A stretch of 64,000 bases of DNA from Pseudomonadota bacterium. Its GTDB lineage: Bacteria > Pseudomonadota > Gammaproteobacteria > Xanthomonadales > Xanthomonadaceae. Positions 18,562 through 26,999 of the stretch are shown here, in pieces. Made by a program: the position numbers and the translations under genes. Positions within the stretch are counted from its first letter, which is position 1. Every line of letters starts with the position of its first letter. The DNA is taken from NCBI GenBank assembly GCA_018242365.1, contig JAFECB010000016.1, positions 62,001 to 126,000 on the forward strand, in the 5' to 3' direction. The notes under the pieces are model-generated. The model searched no databases. It was not told the DNA's origin and saw nothing but the letters and a program-made list of their open reading frames with translations.

Positions 18562-19311
18562 ATGGACCTGAGTTTCCTGACCAGCGCCGACGCGTGGCTG
18601 ACCCTGTTCACCCTGAGCGCACTCGAAATCGTGCTCGGCATCGACAACCTGGTGTTCATCTCGATCGCGGTCGGGCGCCTGCCGGAAGAGAAGCGCCCGC
18701 TGGCGCGTCGGCTTGGCATCGCGGCCGCCTGCATCACCCGGGTGCTGTTGCTGGTGACGCTCGCCCACCTGGCGCGGATGCAGCAGGATATTTTCTCGGT
18801 CGCCGGGATGGGCATCTCGATCCGCGACATCGTGCTGATCCTCGGCGGCGGCTTCCTGATCTACAAGGGCACCGCAGAAATCCGCGAGCTGATCAGCGGT
18901 GGCGAGGACGAGGATCCCAGGACCACGCAGGCCTCGGCGGTGTTCGGCTTCGTGATCCTGCAGATTGCCATCATCGACATCGTGTTCTCGCTGGATTCGG
19001 TGATCACCGCGGTGGGCATCGCCGACCACGTGATGGTCATGGTGCTGGCGATTCTCTCGGCAGTGGCGATCATGCTGCTGGCCGCCAACCCGCTCGGCAC
19101 CTTCATCGACAACAACCCGACCGTGAAGATGCTGGCGCTGGCCTTCATCCTGTTGGTCGGGGTGGTGCTGATCCTGGACGGGCTGGAAGTCCACGTGCCC
19201 AAGCCCTACATCTACTTCGCGATGGGCTTCTCGGTGCTGGTGGAGTGGCTGAACCTGCTGATGCGGCGCAAGGCCAAGGCCAATTACATTCCGGGTGCCG
19301 GCGATTGGTGA
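18562..19311 (+). CDS. TerC-family integral membrane protein
   Basis: A 249-residue TerC-fold membrane protein with about seven helices and the two diagnostic acidic helices, EIVLGIDNLVFI near the start and DIVFSLDSVITAVG in the middle. Related proteins (Alx, MeeF/MeeY) export manganese or help metalate exported proteins; others are linked to tellurite resistance. Which role applies here cannot be told. The 34-bp gap before it leaves no room for the manganese riboswitch seen upstream of some relatives, and I see none further up. Confidence 0.9.
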   Translation: MDLSFLTSADAWLTLFTLSALEIVLGIDNLVFISIAVGRLPEEKRPLARRLGIAAACITRVLLLVTLAHLARMQQDIFSVAGMGISIRDIVLILGGGFLIYKGTAEIRELISGGEDEDPRTTQASAVFGFVILQIAIIDIVFSLDSVITAVGIADHVMVMVLAILSAVAIMLLAANPLGTFIDNNPTVKMLALAFILLVGVVLILDGLEVHVPKPYIYFAMGFSVLVEWLNLLMRRKAKANYIPGAGDW

Positions 19312-19353
19312 GCCGCGCGGCTTACACTATGCGCTGACTCGAACCATTGACGC

Positions 19354-20238
19354 ATGATGCCGATTCTGGACCAGATCGACCCGATCGCCGTTTCGCTTGG
19401 GCCGTTGAAAGTGCACTGGTACGGGTTGATGTACCTGCTGGGCTTCGCCGTGGCCTGGTGGCTGGGCGCGCGACGCGCGCGCGCAGGACGCCTGCCCGGT
19501 GTGAACGAGGCGGGCTTCTCCGACCTGATGTTCTACACCATGCTGGGCGTGGTGCTGGGCGGGCGCATCGGCTACATGCTGTTCTATGGCTTTGCCGATC
19601 TGATCCGCGATCCGCTGTCGCTGTTCCGGGTCTGGGAGGGCGGCATGAGCTTCCATGGCGGCCTGTTGGGCGTGCTGGCGGCGGTCGCCTGGTGGTCGCG
19701 CAAGCATCGCCTGCACTTCTTCGACACGGTGGATTTCATCGCCCCACTGGTGCCGGCCGGGCTGGGGTTTGGCCGGATCGGCAATTACATCGGCGGCGAG
19801 TTGTGGGGCAAGCCGACGGCGGGCACCATGTTCGATGGCTGGGGCGTGGTGTTCCCGCGCGCCCTGCCGGAACCGTTCGCCTCGATGAGCCCGGCGGCGT
19901 TGAAGGCGCAGTTCGAAAGTGGCGTGCTGAACAGCTTCGCCCGCCATCCTTCGCAGCTTTACCAGGCCACGCTGGAAGGCCTGGTCCTGTTCTGCGTGCT
20001 GGTCTGGTATTCGCGCAAGCCGCGACCGCGCTATGCCGTGTCCGGCCTGTTCGCGCTGCTGTATGGCTGCTTCCGCTTCCTGGTCGAATTCGTGCGCGAA
20101 CCCGACGCACAGTTGGGCTATCTCGCCTTCGGTTGGCTGACGATGGGCCAGCTGCTGAGCACGCCGCTGATCCTGCTCGGGCTGTTTTGGCTGTGGAAAT
20201 CGCGGACCAGCCCGACCCTGGAGCCGGAGTCGCGCTGA
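19354..20238 (+). CDS. lgt: Prolipoprotein diacylglyceryl transferase Lgt
   Basis: A 294-residue inner-membrane enzyme that transfers diacylglycerol to the lipobox Cys of prolipoproteins. The Lgt signature [14 protein letters not shown] is present, with the conserved HGGLLG segment, RHPSQLYQ and about seven membrane helices. Two adjacent ATGs (19354, 19357) could both serve. It overlaps thyA by one base (TGATG), the same lgt-thyA order as in Escherichia coli. Confidence 0.96.
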   Translation: MMPILDQIDPIAVSLGPLKVHWYGLMYLLGFAVAWWLGARRARAGRLPGVNEAGFSDLMFYTMLGVVLGGRIGYMLFYGFADLIRDPLSLFRVWEGGMSFHGGLLGVLAAVAWWSRKHRLHFFDTVDFIAPLVPAGLGFGRIGNYIGGELWGKPTAGTMFDGWGVVFPRALPEPFASMSPAALKAQFESGVLNSFARHPSQLYQATLEGLVLFCVLVWYSRKPRPRYAVSGLFALLYGCFRFLVEFVREPDAQLGYLAFGWLTMGQLLSTPLILLGLFWLWKSRTSPTLEPESR

Positions 20239-21032
20239 TGCGGCAGTACCTGGACCTGCTGCGGCATGTGCTGGAGCACGGCACCGAAAAGGGCGACCGC
20301 ACCGGCACCGGCACCCGCAGCGTGTTCGGCTGGCAGATGCGCTTCGACCTAGGCAAAGGCTTCCCGCTGGTCACCACCAAGAAATTGCACTTGCGCTCGA
20401 TCATCCACGAACTGCTGTGGTTCCTGCAGGGCAGCACCAATGTCGCCTATCTGCGCGAGCACGGCGTCAGTATCTGGGACGAATGGGCCGATGCCGAGGG
20501 TGAACTTGGGCCCGTTTACGGAAAGCAGTGGCGCAGTTGGGAAGGTGCCGACGGCACGACGGTCGACCAGATCGCCTGGCTGATCGACGAGATCAAGCGC
20601 AATCCCGATTCGCGGCGCTTGATCGTCTCGGCCTGGAACGTGGCCGAGTTGCCGAAGATGGCGCTGATGCCCTGCCACAGCCTGTTCCAGTTCTATGTAG
20701 CGGATGGAAGGCTCAGTTGCCAGCTCTACCAGCGCAGCGGCGACATCTTCCTCGGCGTGCCGTTCAATATCGCCAGCTACGCCCTGCTCACCCACATGGT
20801 GGCGCAGGTCTGCGGGCTGGGCGTCGGCGATTTCGTGCACACGCTGGGCGATGCGCACCTGTATTCGAACCATTTCGAGCAGGCGCGCACGCAGCTGGCA
20901 CGCGATCCCCGCGCCTTGCCGACACTGCGCCTGAAACCGGAAGTCACCGACATCTTCGGCTTCCGATATGAGGACATCGCCATCGAAGGCTACGACCCGC
21001 TGCCCGCGATCAAGGCGCCGGTGGCCGTCTGA
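20238..21032 (+). CDS. thyA: Thymidylate synthase ThyA
   Basis: A 264-residue thymidylate synthase converting dUMP to dTMP with methylene-tetrahydrofolate. The nucleophile is Cys146 in [12 protein letters not shown], matching the E. coli numbering, with [12 protein letters not shown] and [19 protein letters not shown] conserved. The dihydrofolate product is recycled by the enzyme encoded next, folA, whose ATG overlaps the thyA stop (TGATG). lgt, thyA and folA therefore form a translationally coupled operon. Confidence 0.97.
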   Translation: MRQYLDLLRHVLEHGTEKGDRTGTGTRSVFGWQMRFDLGKGFPLVTTKKLHLRSIIHELLWFLQGSTNVAYLREHGVSIWDEWADAEGELGPVYGKQWRSWEGADGTTVDQIAWLIDEIKRNPDSRRLIVSAWNVAELPKMALMPCHSLFQFYVADGRLSCQLYQRSGDIFLGVPFNIASYALLTHMVAQVCGLGVGDFVHTLGDAHLYSNHFEQARTQLARDPRALPTLRLKPEVTDIFGFRYEDIAIEGYDPLPAIKAPVAV

Positions 21033-21526
21033 TGCAAGTTTCCCTCCTCGCCGCACTCGATCGCAACCACGCCATCGGCAAGGGCAATGCCCTGCCTTGG
21101 CATCTGCCGGATGACCTCAGGCGCTTCAAGGCGCTGACGCTTGGCAAACCTGTGTTGATGGGCCGCAGGACGGCGGAGTCGCTGGGGCGCGCGTTGCCGG
21201 GGCGCTTGAATCTGGTGCTCACGCGCTCCGGGCGCGTGCCGTTCTCCGGGATGCAGGTGGTGGAGACATTGGACGAGGCGCTGTCCGTTGCCGGGCCGGG
21301 ACAGGCCGATGAACTTTGTGTGATCGGTGGCGGCGAAGTCTTCGCGCTGGCGCTGCCGCGGGCGACGCGCATGCACCTGACCTGGGTCGATACCGTAGTC
21401 GAAGATGCGGGTGCCTGGTTCCCGCACTTCGATCCAGCAGAATGGCGCGAGGTCTCGCGCGAAGCGCGTCCGTCCGACGCCCGCAACGCATTCGCGTTCG
21501 CGTTCGTGGATTACTGCCGCGCCTGA
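21032..21526 (+). CDS. folA: Dihydrofolate reductase FolA
   Basis: A 164-residue dihydrofolate reductase. It has the N-terminal SLLAALDRNHAIGKGNALPWHLPDDLRRFK with the catalytic acidic residue in LPDDL, GKPVLMGRRTAESLG and the NADPH-binding IGGGEVF. It regenerates tetrahydrofolate after thymidylate synthesis. Its last 16 bases overlap, tail to tail, the 3' end of the leftward TolB/TPR gene. Confidence 0.96.
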   Translation: MQVSLLAALDRNHAIGKGNALPWHLPDDLRRFKALTLGKPVLMGRRTAESLGRALPGRLNLVLTRSGRVPFSGMQVVETLDEALSVAGPGQADELCVIGGGEVFALALPRATRMHLTWVDTVVEDAGAWFPHFDPAEWREVSREARPSDARNAFAFAFVDYCRA

Positions 21527-23331
21527 CGGTTCGACGGCAGCGCGCGGATCTGGTCGAAGCTCAGGGTTTCGATCTCGCCGGGCGGCGGCAGGCCGATCTT
21601 TGCGCAGAACGCGATGAAGCGCGGATCGTCGCGCAGGTTCATGATCAGTGGGTCGGTCGGCAGGTAGACGAGGTCGTGGGTCGAAGCGCGCTGCAGCCAT
21701 TCCACGGCATGGGCGGCATCCCCGCGCAGCGCGTAGATTTGCGCGACCGAGTACGGGTCGGGATTGGCCGTGCTTGCGAGGGCGTTCGCCAGCGCTGCGT
21801 CCGCAGTTTTGTGGTCCGGCCCGATCTGGGCCGCCAGCGCCACATCCAGGTCGCGATACTTCACCGGCATTTCCGCGGCGATGCCCATGGCCGCTTTTGT
21901 CTCGCCACGCATCATGGCGTCGATCATGCGTGAGAAGACGATCAACGGGCGCCAGGTTGGATTCGTCTGCGGCAGGCTTTCGGCGGTGCGCAGGTATTTT
22001 TCCGCCTCGTCCAGGCGGCCGGCCGCCATCATCAATCTCGCATACTGCAAATAGTTGATGGTGTACAACGGTTCGGTCGAAAGCAGCCGCGCCCTCAGCG
22101 GAATCGCCTCACCCAGTTTTCCGACTTGGGCGAACACATAGCCGCAACCATTGAGGACGGTGCCATCCTTCGGCGCCAATTGCACGGAACGCCGACACCC
22201 GGCCAAGGCGCCCTGGTGATCGAAATGGTAGATCTTCAGGTAGGCGAGAGCCGCGTGGGCCGAACCCAGTTCCGGCGCCAGTTGCAGTGCCTTGTCCGCC
22301 GCGAGCCGGGCGATGCGCATGTGTTCGTTGGCGACCTCGGGTGACTCGTTTCCGAACGCGGCAACGGTGCTCCACGATCCGGACAGGTGCGCCCAGGCGA
22401 TCGCATAGCCCGGGTCGAGCTGCACGGCCTGGGTCATGTATTCGGCGGCCTTGCGGAAATCCTCGTCGTGCCAGTACTTCAAACCCTGCAGGTAGGCGTT
22501 GTAGGCATCGAGGTTGCCGCTGGGCGGCCGGTCGTCCTGACTCGCAGGAGCACCCGACGAAAGCAGCTTCGCTTGCAGGGCGCCGGCCACGGCGTTGGTG
22601 ATTTCGTCCTGCAGCTTGAACAGATCCTTGTAGGGGCGGTCGTAGTGTTCGGCCCACAACGTGCTGCCATCGGCGGCCTTGATCAGCGAAGCGCTGATGC
22701 GCACCAGATCGCCCGAGTGCTGCACGCTGCCGCTGAGCAGGTAGGCAGCACCCAACTTGCGGCCGATGGTCGCGCTATCGCCCTTGTCGCCGCGGAACTG
22801 GAACGAGGACATGCGGCCGATCACCTTCAACCCGTCGAAGCGCGACAGCGTGTCGATCAGGTTTTCGGAAAGGCCGTCGGAAAAGAACTGCTGCTCCGGG
22901 TCGTTGCTGGCATTGACCAGTGGCAGCACCGCGATCGAATGCTCCACCACGTTCGGTCGCGTGGGTGCCGTGCTCGCCGCCGCAGCTTGCGCGGTGGATC
23001 CTGCGTGCTGCGCCGGGGGCACTCGGCCGAGGAAGAACCATCCGACCGCAACGGCCATGAGCGCTGCCGCGATCACGAGCATGCGATTGCGGCCCGAGGT
23101 GCTGACATCGAGTTTCACGCCTTCCGGGGTGAGTTCCAGGGCCCAGGCCATGAGCACGGCGATGGGGAAACCGAGTGCGAACAGCAGGATGATGAGGCGC
23201 AATGCCCAGACCGGCAGGTCGAATGCCGGAAGGATGGTGGCCGTCACCTGTACCAGCAGCCAAGCCACCGCGAGGTAGCCGATGGCCACCTGGAAGACCT
23301 TGCGCCTGCGGAGTTCGGCCAGGAACGACAT
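21511..23331 (-). CDS. TolB/FlgO-like domain and TPR protein with N-terminal membrane helices (paralogue 1)
   Basis: A 606-residue protein opening MSFLAELRRRKVFQVAIGYL, with hydrophobic helices near 13-31, 44-64 and 84-102. A TolB/FlgO-like beta domain follows (SIAVLPLVNAS..DGLSENLIDTLSRF..VIGRMSSFQF, about 130-260), then tetratricopeptide repeats to the end. Such proteins are often annotated with adenylate cyclase or CadC-like families but no catalytic or DNA-binding domain is visible. A paralogue lies at 60162-61988. It is 48 bp downstream of apaH on the same strand. Function unknown. Confidence 0.85.
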   Translation of the reverse strand: MSFLAELRRRKVFQVAIGYLAVAWLLVQVTATILPAFDLPVWALRLIILLFALGFPIAVLMAWALELTPEGVKLDVSTSGRNRMLVIAAALMAVAVGWFFLGRVPPAQHAGSTAQAAAASTAPTRPNVVEHSIAVLPLVNASNDPEQQFFSDGLSENLIDTLSRFDGLKVIGRMSSFQFRGDKGDSATIGRKLGAAYLLSGSVQHSGDLVRISASLIKAADGSTLWAEHYDRPYKDLFKLQDEITNAVAGALQAKLLSSGAPASQDDRPPSGNLDAYNAYLQGLKYWHDEDFRKAAEYMTQAVQLDPGYAIAWAHLSGSWSTVAAFGNESPEVANEHMRIARLAADKALQLAPELGSAHAALAYLKIYHFDHQGALAGCRRSVQLAPKDGTVLNGCGYVFAQVGKLGEAIPLRARLLSTEPLYTINYLQYARLMMAAGRLDEAEKYLRTAESLPQTNPTWRPLIVFSRMIDAMMRGETKAAMGIAAEMPVKYRDLDVALAAQIGPDHKTADAALANALASTANPDPYSVAQIYALRGDAAHAVEWLQRASTHDLVYLPTDPLIMNLRDDPRFIAFCAKIGLPPPGEIETLSFDQIRALPSNRQARQ

Positions 23332-23379
23332 CGAATAGCGGTTTCCACGTGATCCCGTGGCGATACTACCGAAATGCGG

Positions 23380-24267
23380 TCACGCGGTGTGCTGGCCGAC
23401 GCGGTGGGAACCCTGGTGGCGTTGCTTCGATTTCGGCATCGGTGCCGGCACGTCGCGCCCTGGCACCTGCACCACGTTCAGGCCTTCGGCGTCCAGTTGC
23501 AGCGCGGTCAGTTTGCCGCTCCACACCGCGCCGGTGTCGATGGCATGGACGCCATGGCCGATGAACAAGTCGAGTGCGCTCCAGTGGCCGCAGACGATCT
23601 TGAGGTCGCGGTGGGCATGGCCCGGCACTGCGAACCATGGATACAGACCCGGCGGCTGGCTGCCGGGCGTGCCTTTCTGTTCGAACGCGACCCGCCCGCG
23701 CGGGCTGCAATAGCGCATGCGGGTGAAGATATTGATGATCGCGCGGTCGCGCTCGCTGCCTTGCAGGCGCGGCGACCATTCCGGGCCGTCGCCGTACATG
23801 TTTTTCAGCAGTTTGCGATAGCCGTCACCGCGCAGCCGCACTTCCACCTCGCGCGCATGCCGCTCCGCCAGCTGGGTGGTCCATTTCGGTGCCAGTCCCG
23901 CGTGCACCATCATCCAGCCGAGCCCGCGATCGACATGGCAGAGCGGACGGCCGCGTAGCCAGGCCAGCAGTTCTGCGGCATCCGGCGCGAACAGCACGCC
24001 CTGCAGGTCGGGGTTGACTCGGCGCTGCTCGTCCGGCGTGCGCTCGGAGATCGCCAGCAGGGACAGGTCGTGGTTGCCGAGCACCACATGGCTCACCTCG
24101 CGCAGCGAATGCACCAGCCGCAGGGTTTCGATCGACTGGCCACCGCGATTGACCAGGTCGCCGCAGAACCACAGCCGGTCGACCGCGGGATCGAAGCGGA
24201 TCTTCTCCAGCAGGCGCTGGGTCACGTCGTGGCAACCCTGCAGGTCGCCGATTGCCCAGACGGCCAT
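23380..24267 (-). CDS. apaH: Symmetrical bis(5'-nucleosyl)-tetraphosphatase ApaH
   Basis: A 295-residue metallophosphoesterase that splits Ap4A into two ADP. It may also remove Np4 caps from RNA. The family motifs are intact: GDLQGC at 7-12, GDLVNRG at 36-42 and GNHD at 64-67. His in GHAH and GHW complete the metal site. The C-terminal 20 residues are basic and unusual but short. It lies 13 bp after apaG, last of the conserved lptD-apaH block. Confidence 0.96.
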   Translation of the reverse strand: MAVWAIGDLQGCHDVTQRLLEKIRFDPAVDRLWFCGDLVNRGGQSIETLRLVHSLREVSHVVLGNHDLSLLAISERTPDEQRRVNPDLQGVLFAPDAAELLAWLRGRPLCHVDRGLGWMMVHAGLAPKWTTQLAERHAREVEVRLRGDGYRKLLKNMYGDGPEWSPRLQGSERDRAIINIFTRMRYCSPRGRVAFEQKGTPGSQPPGLYPWFAVPGHAHRDLKIVCGHWSALDLFIGHGVHAIDTGAVWSGKLTALQLDAEGLNVVQVPGRDVPAPMPKSKQRHQGSHRVGQHTA

Positions 24268-24280
24268 CCGTCACCGTCCT

Positions 24281-24661
24281 TCAGTGCAACGTGCGCGGCA
24301 CGGACAGGGTGAATGCCGGGATCGGCGTGGCGAAGCGGGTGCCGTCGTCGGCCAGCATGTCGTAACTGCCCTGCATGGTGCCGATGTCGGTCTCCAGAAC
24401 TGCACCCGAGGTGTATTCGAAGCCCTCGCCTGGGCGCAGCCACGGCTGCTCGCCCACCACGCCGTCGCCTTCGACTTCGCGGACGTGGCCATTGCCGTCG
24501 GTGATCAACCAATACCGGCCCAGCAGTCGTGCCGGCACCTTGCCTTGGTTACGGATGCGAATGGTGTAGGCAAACATGTAGCGCCGTTCCTCCGGGACCG
24601 ATTGGTCGTCCAGATAGCGGGCATCGACGTTGATGTCGAACTGATATTCGTTGTCGCTCAT
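24281..24661 (-). CDS. apaG: ApaG protein (Co2+/Mg2+ efflux-associated)
   Basis: A 126-residue ApaG beta-sandwich protein (FnIII-like fold). It shows the family pattern [26 protein letters not shown] and [20 protein letters not shown]. The molecular function is not firmly known; E. coli and Salmonella mutants affect cobalt/magnesium efflux. It follows ksgA after a 202-bp gap that holds a palindromic repeat, so the last two genes of the cluster may be expressed differently from those upstream. Confidence 0.95.
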   Translation of the reverse strand: MSDNEYQFDINVDARYLDDQSVPEERRYMFAYTIRIRNQGKVPARLLGRYWLITDGNGHVREVEGDGVVGEQPWLRPGEGFEYTSGAVLETDIGTMQGSYDMLADDGTRFATPIPAFTLSVPRTLH

Positions 24662-24779
24662 GCCGCCATTCTAGCGGTTCAAGCGTGCGCGTCGCCTTGC
24701 AGGGAGGACGGGCTGCGTTTGGTCGATGGGTCGATCGGCGCGAATCGAGGTCGGGCTCGCCCCAAGGCCGCAGTCCAGA

Positions 24780-24868
24780 GTAGGAGCGCACCGCAGGGGC
24801 GCGATGGATGCATGGCGGATGTACGGCAGATCGCACCCCTCGGCCTGCGGCCTCGGTGTGCTCCTACA
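24780..24868. repeat. Palindromic REP-like element, copy C
   Basis: A short arm at 24780-24804 (GTAGGAGCGCACCGCAGG..GCGCGA) is paired with an inverted long arm at 24831-24868. The long arm reaches into ksgA: on the minus strand its TGTAGGAG supplies the TAG stop codon of that gene. The element lies between ksgA and apaG and could form a large hairpin in the mRNA. Confidence 0.9.
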
Positions 24869-25685
24869 GGGCGTTGGGTGGGGCGTTGTGCAGCAGGTTG
24901 GCCAGATGCACGAATCCGGCGACCTCGACCTGCTCGGCGCGCGCTTCCACGCGCAGGCCGGCGGCCTCGATCTGTGCCGATTCCGCCACGCCTTGCAGCG
25001 CGTTGCGCAGGGTCTTGCGGCGCTGGCCGAAGGCAGCGCGGACGACGGCGGCAAAGGTGCCGCGGTTGCGCACCACGATGCGTTCGGGCGGCAAGGGCAC
25101 CATCCGCACCACGGCGGAATCCACCTTCGGTGCCGGCCGGAACGCGCCCGGCGGCACCACGAACAGCGGGGTGACCGTGCAATACGCCTGCAGCATCACG
25201 CTGAGACGGCCATAGACCTTGCTGCCGGGGCCGGCGGCCATGCGTTCGACCACTTCCTTCTGCAGCATGAAATGCATGTCGCGAATCGCGCCGGCATGGT
25301 CGAGCGCGTGGAACAGGATCGGCGAGCTGAGGTTGTAGGGCAGATTGCCGGCGAGCCGGATCTGCCCCTGCGCGTCGCCACGTGCGGCCGCGAGGGCGGT
25401 GAAATCCACGGCGAGCACGTCGCCTTCGATCAAGTGCAGCACGCCGTGGGCCTGCGCGGCAGCCTGCAAGGGCGCGTGCAGGTCGCGGTCGAATTCAATG
25501 GCGGTGATCTCGCCGTGTTTCTTCAGCAGTGGAAACGTGAGTGCGCCCTGTCCAGGGCCGATTTCAACTATGACATCACCCGGCCGGGGCGCGATGGCCT
25601 GCACGATCTTGTCGATCACGCCATGATCGTGGAGGAAGTTCTGGCCGAGGTGTTTTTTCGCCGGCTCGGTAAAGTGGAGGCTCAT
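24864..25685 (-). CDS. rsmA: 16S rRNA dimethyladenosine transferase RsmA/KsgA
   Basis: A 273-residue rRNA adenine dimethylase that modifies A1518/A1519 near the 3' end of 16S rRNA. It begins MSLHFTEPAKKHLGQNFL; the SAM site EIGPGQGAL is at 41-49 and the catalytic NLPYN at 114-118. The ATG at 25685 overlaps the preceding gene's stop (ATGA). The stop codon TAG is part of a palindromic repeat arm, so the C-terminus may have been set by repeat insertion. Confidence 0.96.
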   Translation of the reverse strand: MSLHFTEPAKKHLGQNFLHDHGVIDKIVQAIAPRPGDVIVEIGPGQGALTFPLLKKHGEITAIEFDRDLHAPLQAAAQAHGVLHLIEGDVLAVDFTALAAARGDAQGQIRLAGNLPYNLSSPILFHALDHAGAIRDMHFMLQKEVVERMAAGPGSKVYGRLSVMLQAYCTVTPLFVVPPGAFRPAPKVDSAVVRMVPLPPERIVVRNRGTFAAVVRAAFGQRRKTLRNALQGVAESAQIEAAGLRVEARAEQVEVAGFVHLANLLHNAPPNAL

Positions 25686-26020
25686 AGCAGGCGCGTCCCC
25701 AATGGCACTTCGCGGTCGGGGACGCAGAGTGCGACTGCGCCGGCGGCATCGTGGAAACCGGTCACCAGGCACTCTGACATCAACGGGCCGATTTGCTTGT
25801 TCGGGAAATTGAGCACGGCGACGACCAGTCGTCCGACCAGGTCTTCCGGCGCGTAGTGCACGGTGATCTGTGCGCTGGACTTGCGCACGCCCAGGTCGGG
25901 GCCGAAATCGACCTTCAGGATGTAAGCCGGTTTGCGCGCCTGCGTGAAGACCTCGGCCGACAGCACGCGGCCGACCCGCAGTTCGACTTTCAGGAAGTCG
26001 TCGAAGGTGATGGCGTCCAT
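25682..26020 (-). CDS. csaA: CsaA-like tRNA-binding-domain protein
   Basis: A 112-residue protein that is a single EMAP-II/tRNA-binding OB-fold domain (FDDFLKVELRVGRVLSAE..VLNFPNKQIGPLMSECLVTGF). This matches CsaA, described in Bacillus as a secretion-related chaperone and a homodimeric tRNA-binding protein. It overlaps pdxA (TGATG) and ksgA (ATGA), so it is embedded and translationally coupled in the lptD-apaH cluster, where E. coli has no such gene. Confidence 0.88.
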   Translation of the reverse strand: MDAITFDDFLKVELRVGRVLSAEVFTQARKPAYILKVDFGPDLGVRKSSAQITVHYAPEDLVGRLVVAVLNFPNKQIGPLMSECLVTGFHDAAGAVALCVPDREVPLGTRLL

Positions 26021-26994
26021 CAGGCGAGGCCGCCGCGACGGACCAAGCGGGTGCAGGTGTCGATGGCGGCAAACAGCGAGGATGGATCGGCTTGCCCGGT
26101 CCCGGCCAATTCCAGCGCGGTGCCATGGTCCACCGCCACCCGCGGATAGGGCAGGCCGAGGCTGATGTTCACCGCATGGGCGAAATCGGCGTGCTTGAGC
26201 ACTGGCAGGCCCTGGTCGTGGTACATCGCCAGCACCGCGTCGAAGCCGCGCAGCTTCTCGGGCAGGAAGGCGGTGTCGGCAGGCAGCGGCCCCACCACTC
26301 GCATGCCCCCGCCGCGCAGGCGCGCAAGCGTCGGGATGAGGATGGCCTGTTCCTCGTGGCCGAGCAGGCCGTCTTCGCCGGCATGCGGGTTCAGTCCGAG
26401 CACGGCGATCACCGGGTCCGCGATGGCGAACTGCACGCGCAGTGCGCGATCGACGATCCGCAGCGTCTGCGTGAGCGCATCCTGCGTGATCCGATTGGCC
26501 ACCTCGCGCAGCGGAATGTGCACGGTCTGCAGGGCAACACGCATGACCGGATTGGCCAGCATCATCACCACGTCGCAACCGGCATGCGAGGCCAGCAGGC
26601 CGGTGGTGCCGGTAAAGGCGATGCCGCCGGAATTGATGACGGCCTTGTGCACCGGCCCGGTGACCATGCCGTCAAGTGCGCTGTCGAGGCAGGCTTGCGC
26701 AGCACGGGTCAGGCTGGCGACAACCGAGGCAGCGTTGGCGGGTTCGAGCTTGCCGAATTCCGCGATCACCGGATGCGGGATGTCAACGAACTCCAGGCTG
26801 TGTGGATCCCGAGGCGGCTCGCCCCGTGCATGCAGGAACAAGGGCAGGGCGAGCATCTCTGCCGCCCGCCGCAATACCGCTGCATCACCATAAACGACAA
26901 GTTCGGCTTCCCAGGCGCGCTGCGCTGCGCGCACCACCAATTCCGGGCCGATGCCCGCAGGCTCGCCGGGGACGAGGGCAAGCCGGGGACGCAT
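26020..26994 (-). CDS. pdxA: 4-hydroxythreonine-4-phosphate dehydrogenase PdxA
   Basis: A 324-residue NAD-dependent dehydrogenase of pyridoxal phosphate synthesis. It opens LALVPGEPAGIGPEL, and the three metal-binding His regions are visible: TGPVHKAVIN, VHIPLREV and MYHDQGLPVLKH. ATG 26994 is chosen because it gives the family N-terminus and starts 5 bp past the surA stop; longer in-frame versions would run back into surA. It overlaps csaA by one base. Confidence 0.95.
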   Translation of the reverse strand: MRPRLALVPGEPAGIGPELVVRAAQRAWEAELVVYGDAAVLRRAAEMLALPLFLHARGEPPRDPHSLEFVDIPHPVIAEFGKLEPANAASVVASLTRAAQACLDSALDGMVTGPVHKAVINSGGIAFTGTTGLLASHAGCDVVMMLANPVMRVALQTVHIPLREVANRITQDALTQTLRIVDRALRVQFAIADPVIAVLGLNPHAGEDGLLGHEEQAILIPTLARLRGGGMRVVGPLPADTAFLPEKLRGFDAVLAMYHDQGLPVLKHADFAHAVNISLGLPYPRVAVDHGTALELAGTGQADPSSLFAAIDTCTRLVRRGGLA

Positions 26995-26999
26995 GCGCG

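Noticed and set aside
19347..20237. A plus-strand frame joined to the 5' end of thyA that would make a long fusion protein.
   Set aside because: It is the lgt gene read in another frame; ThyA homology starts at ATG 20238, which overlaps the lgt stop.
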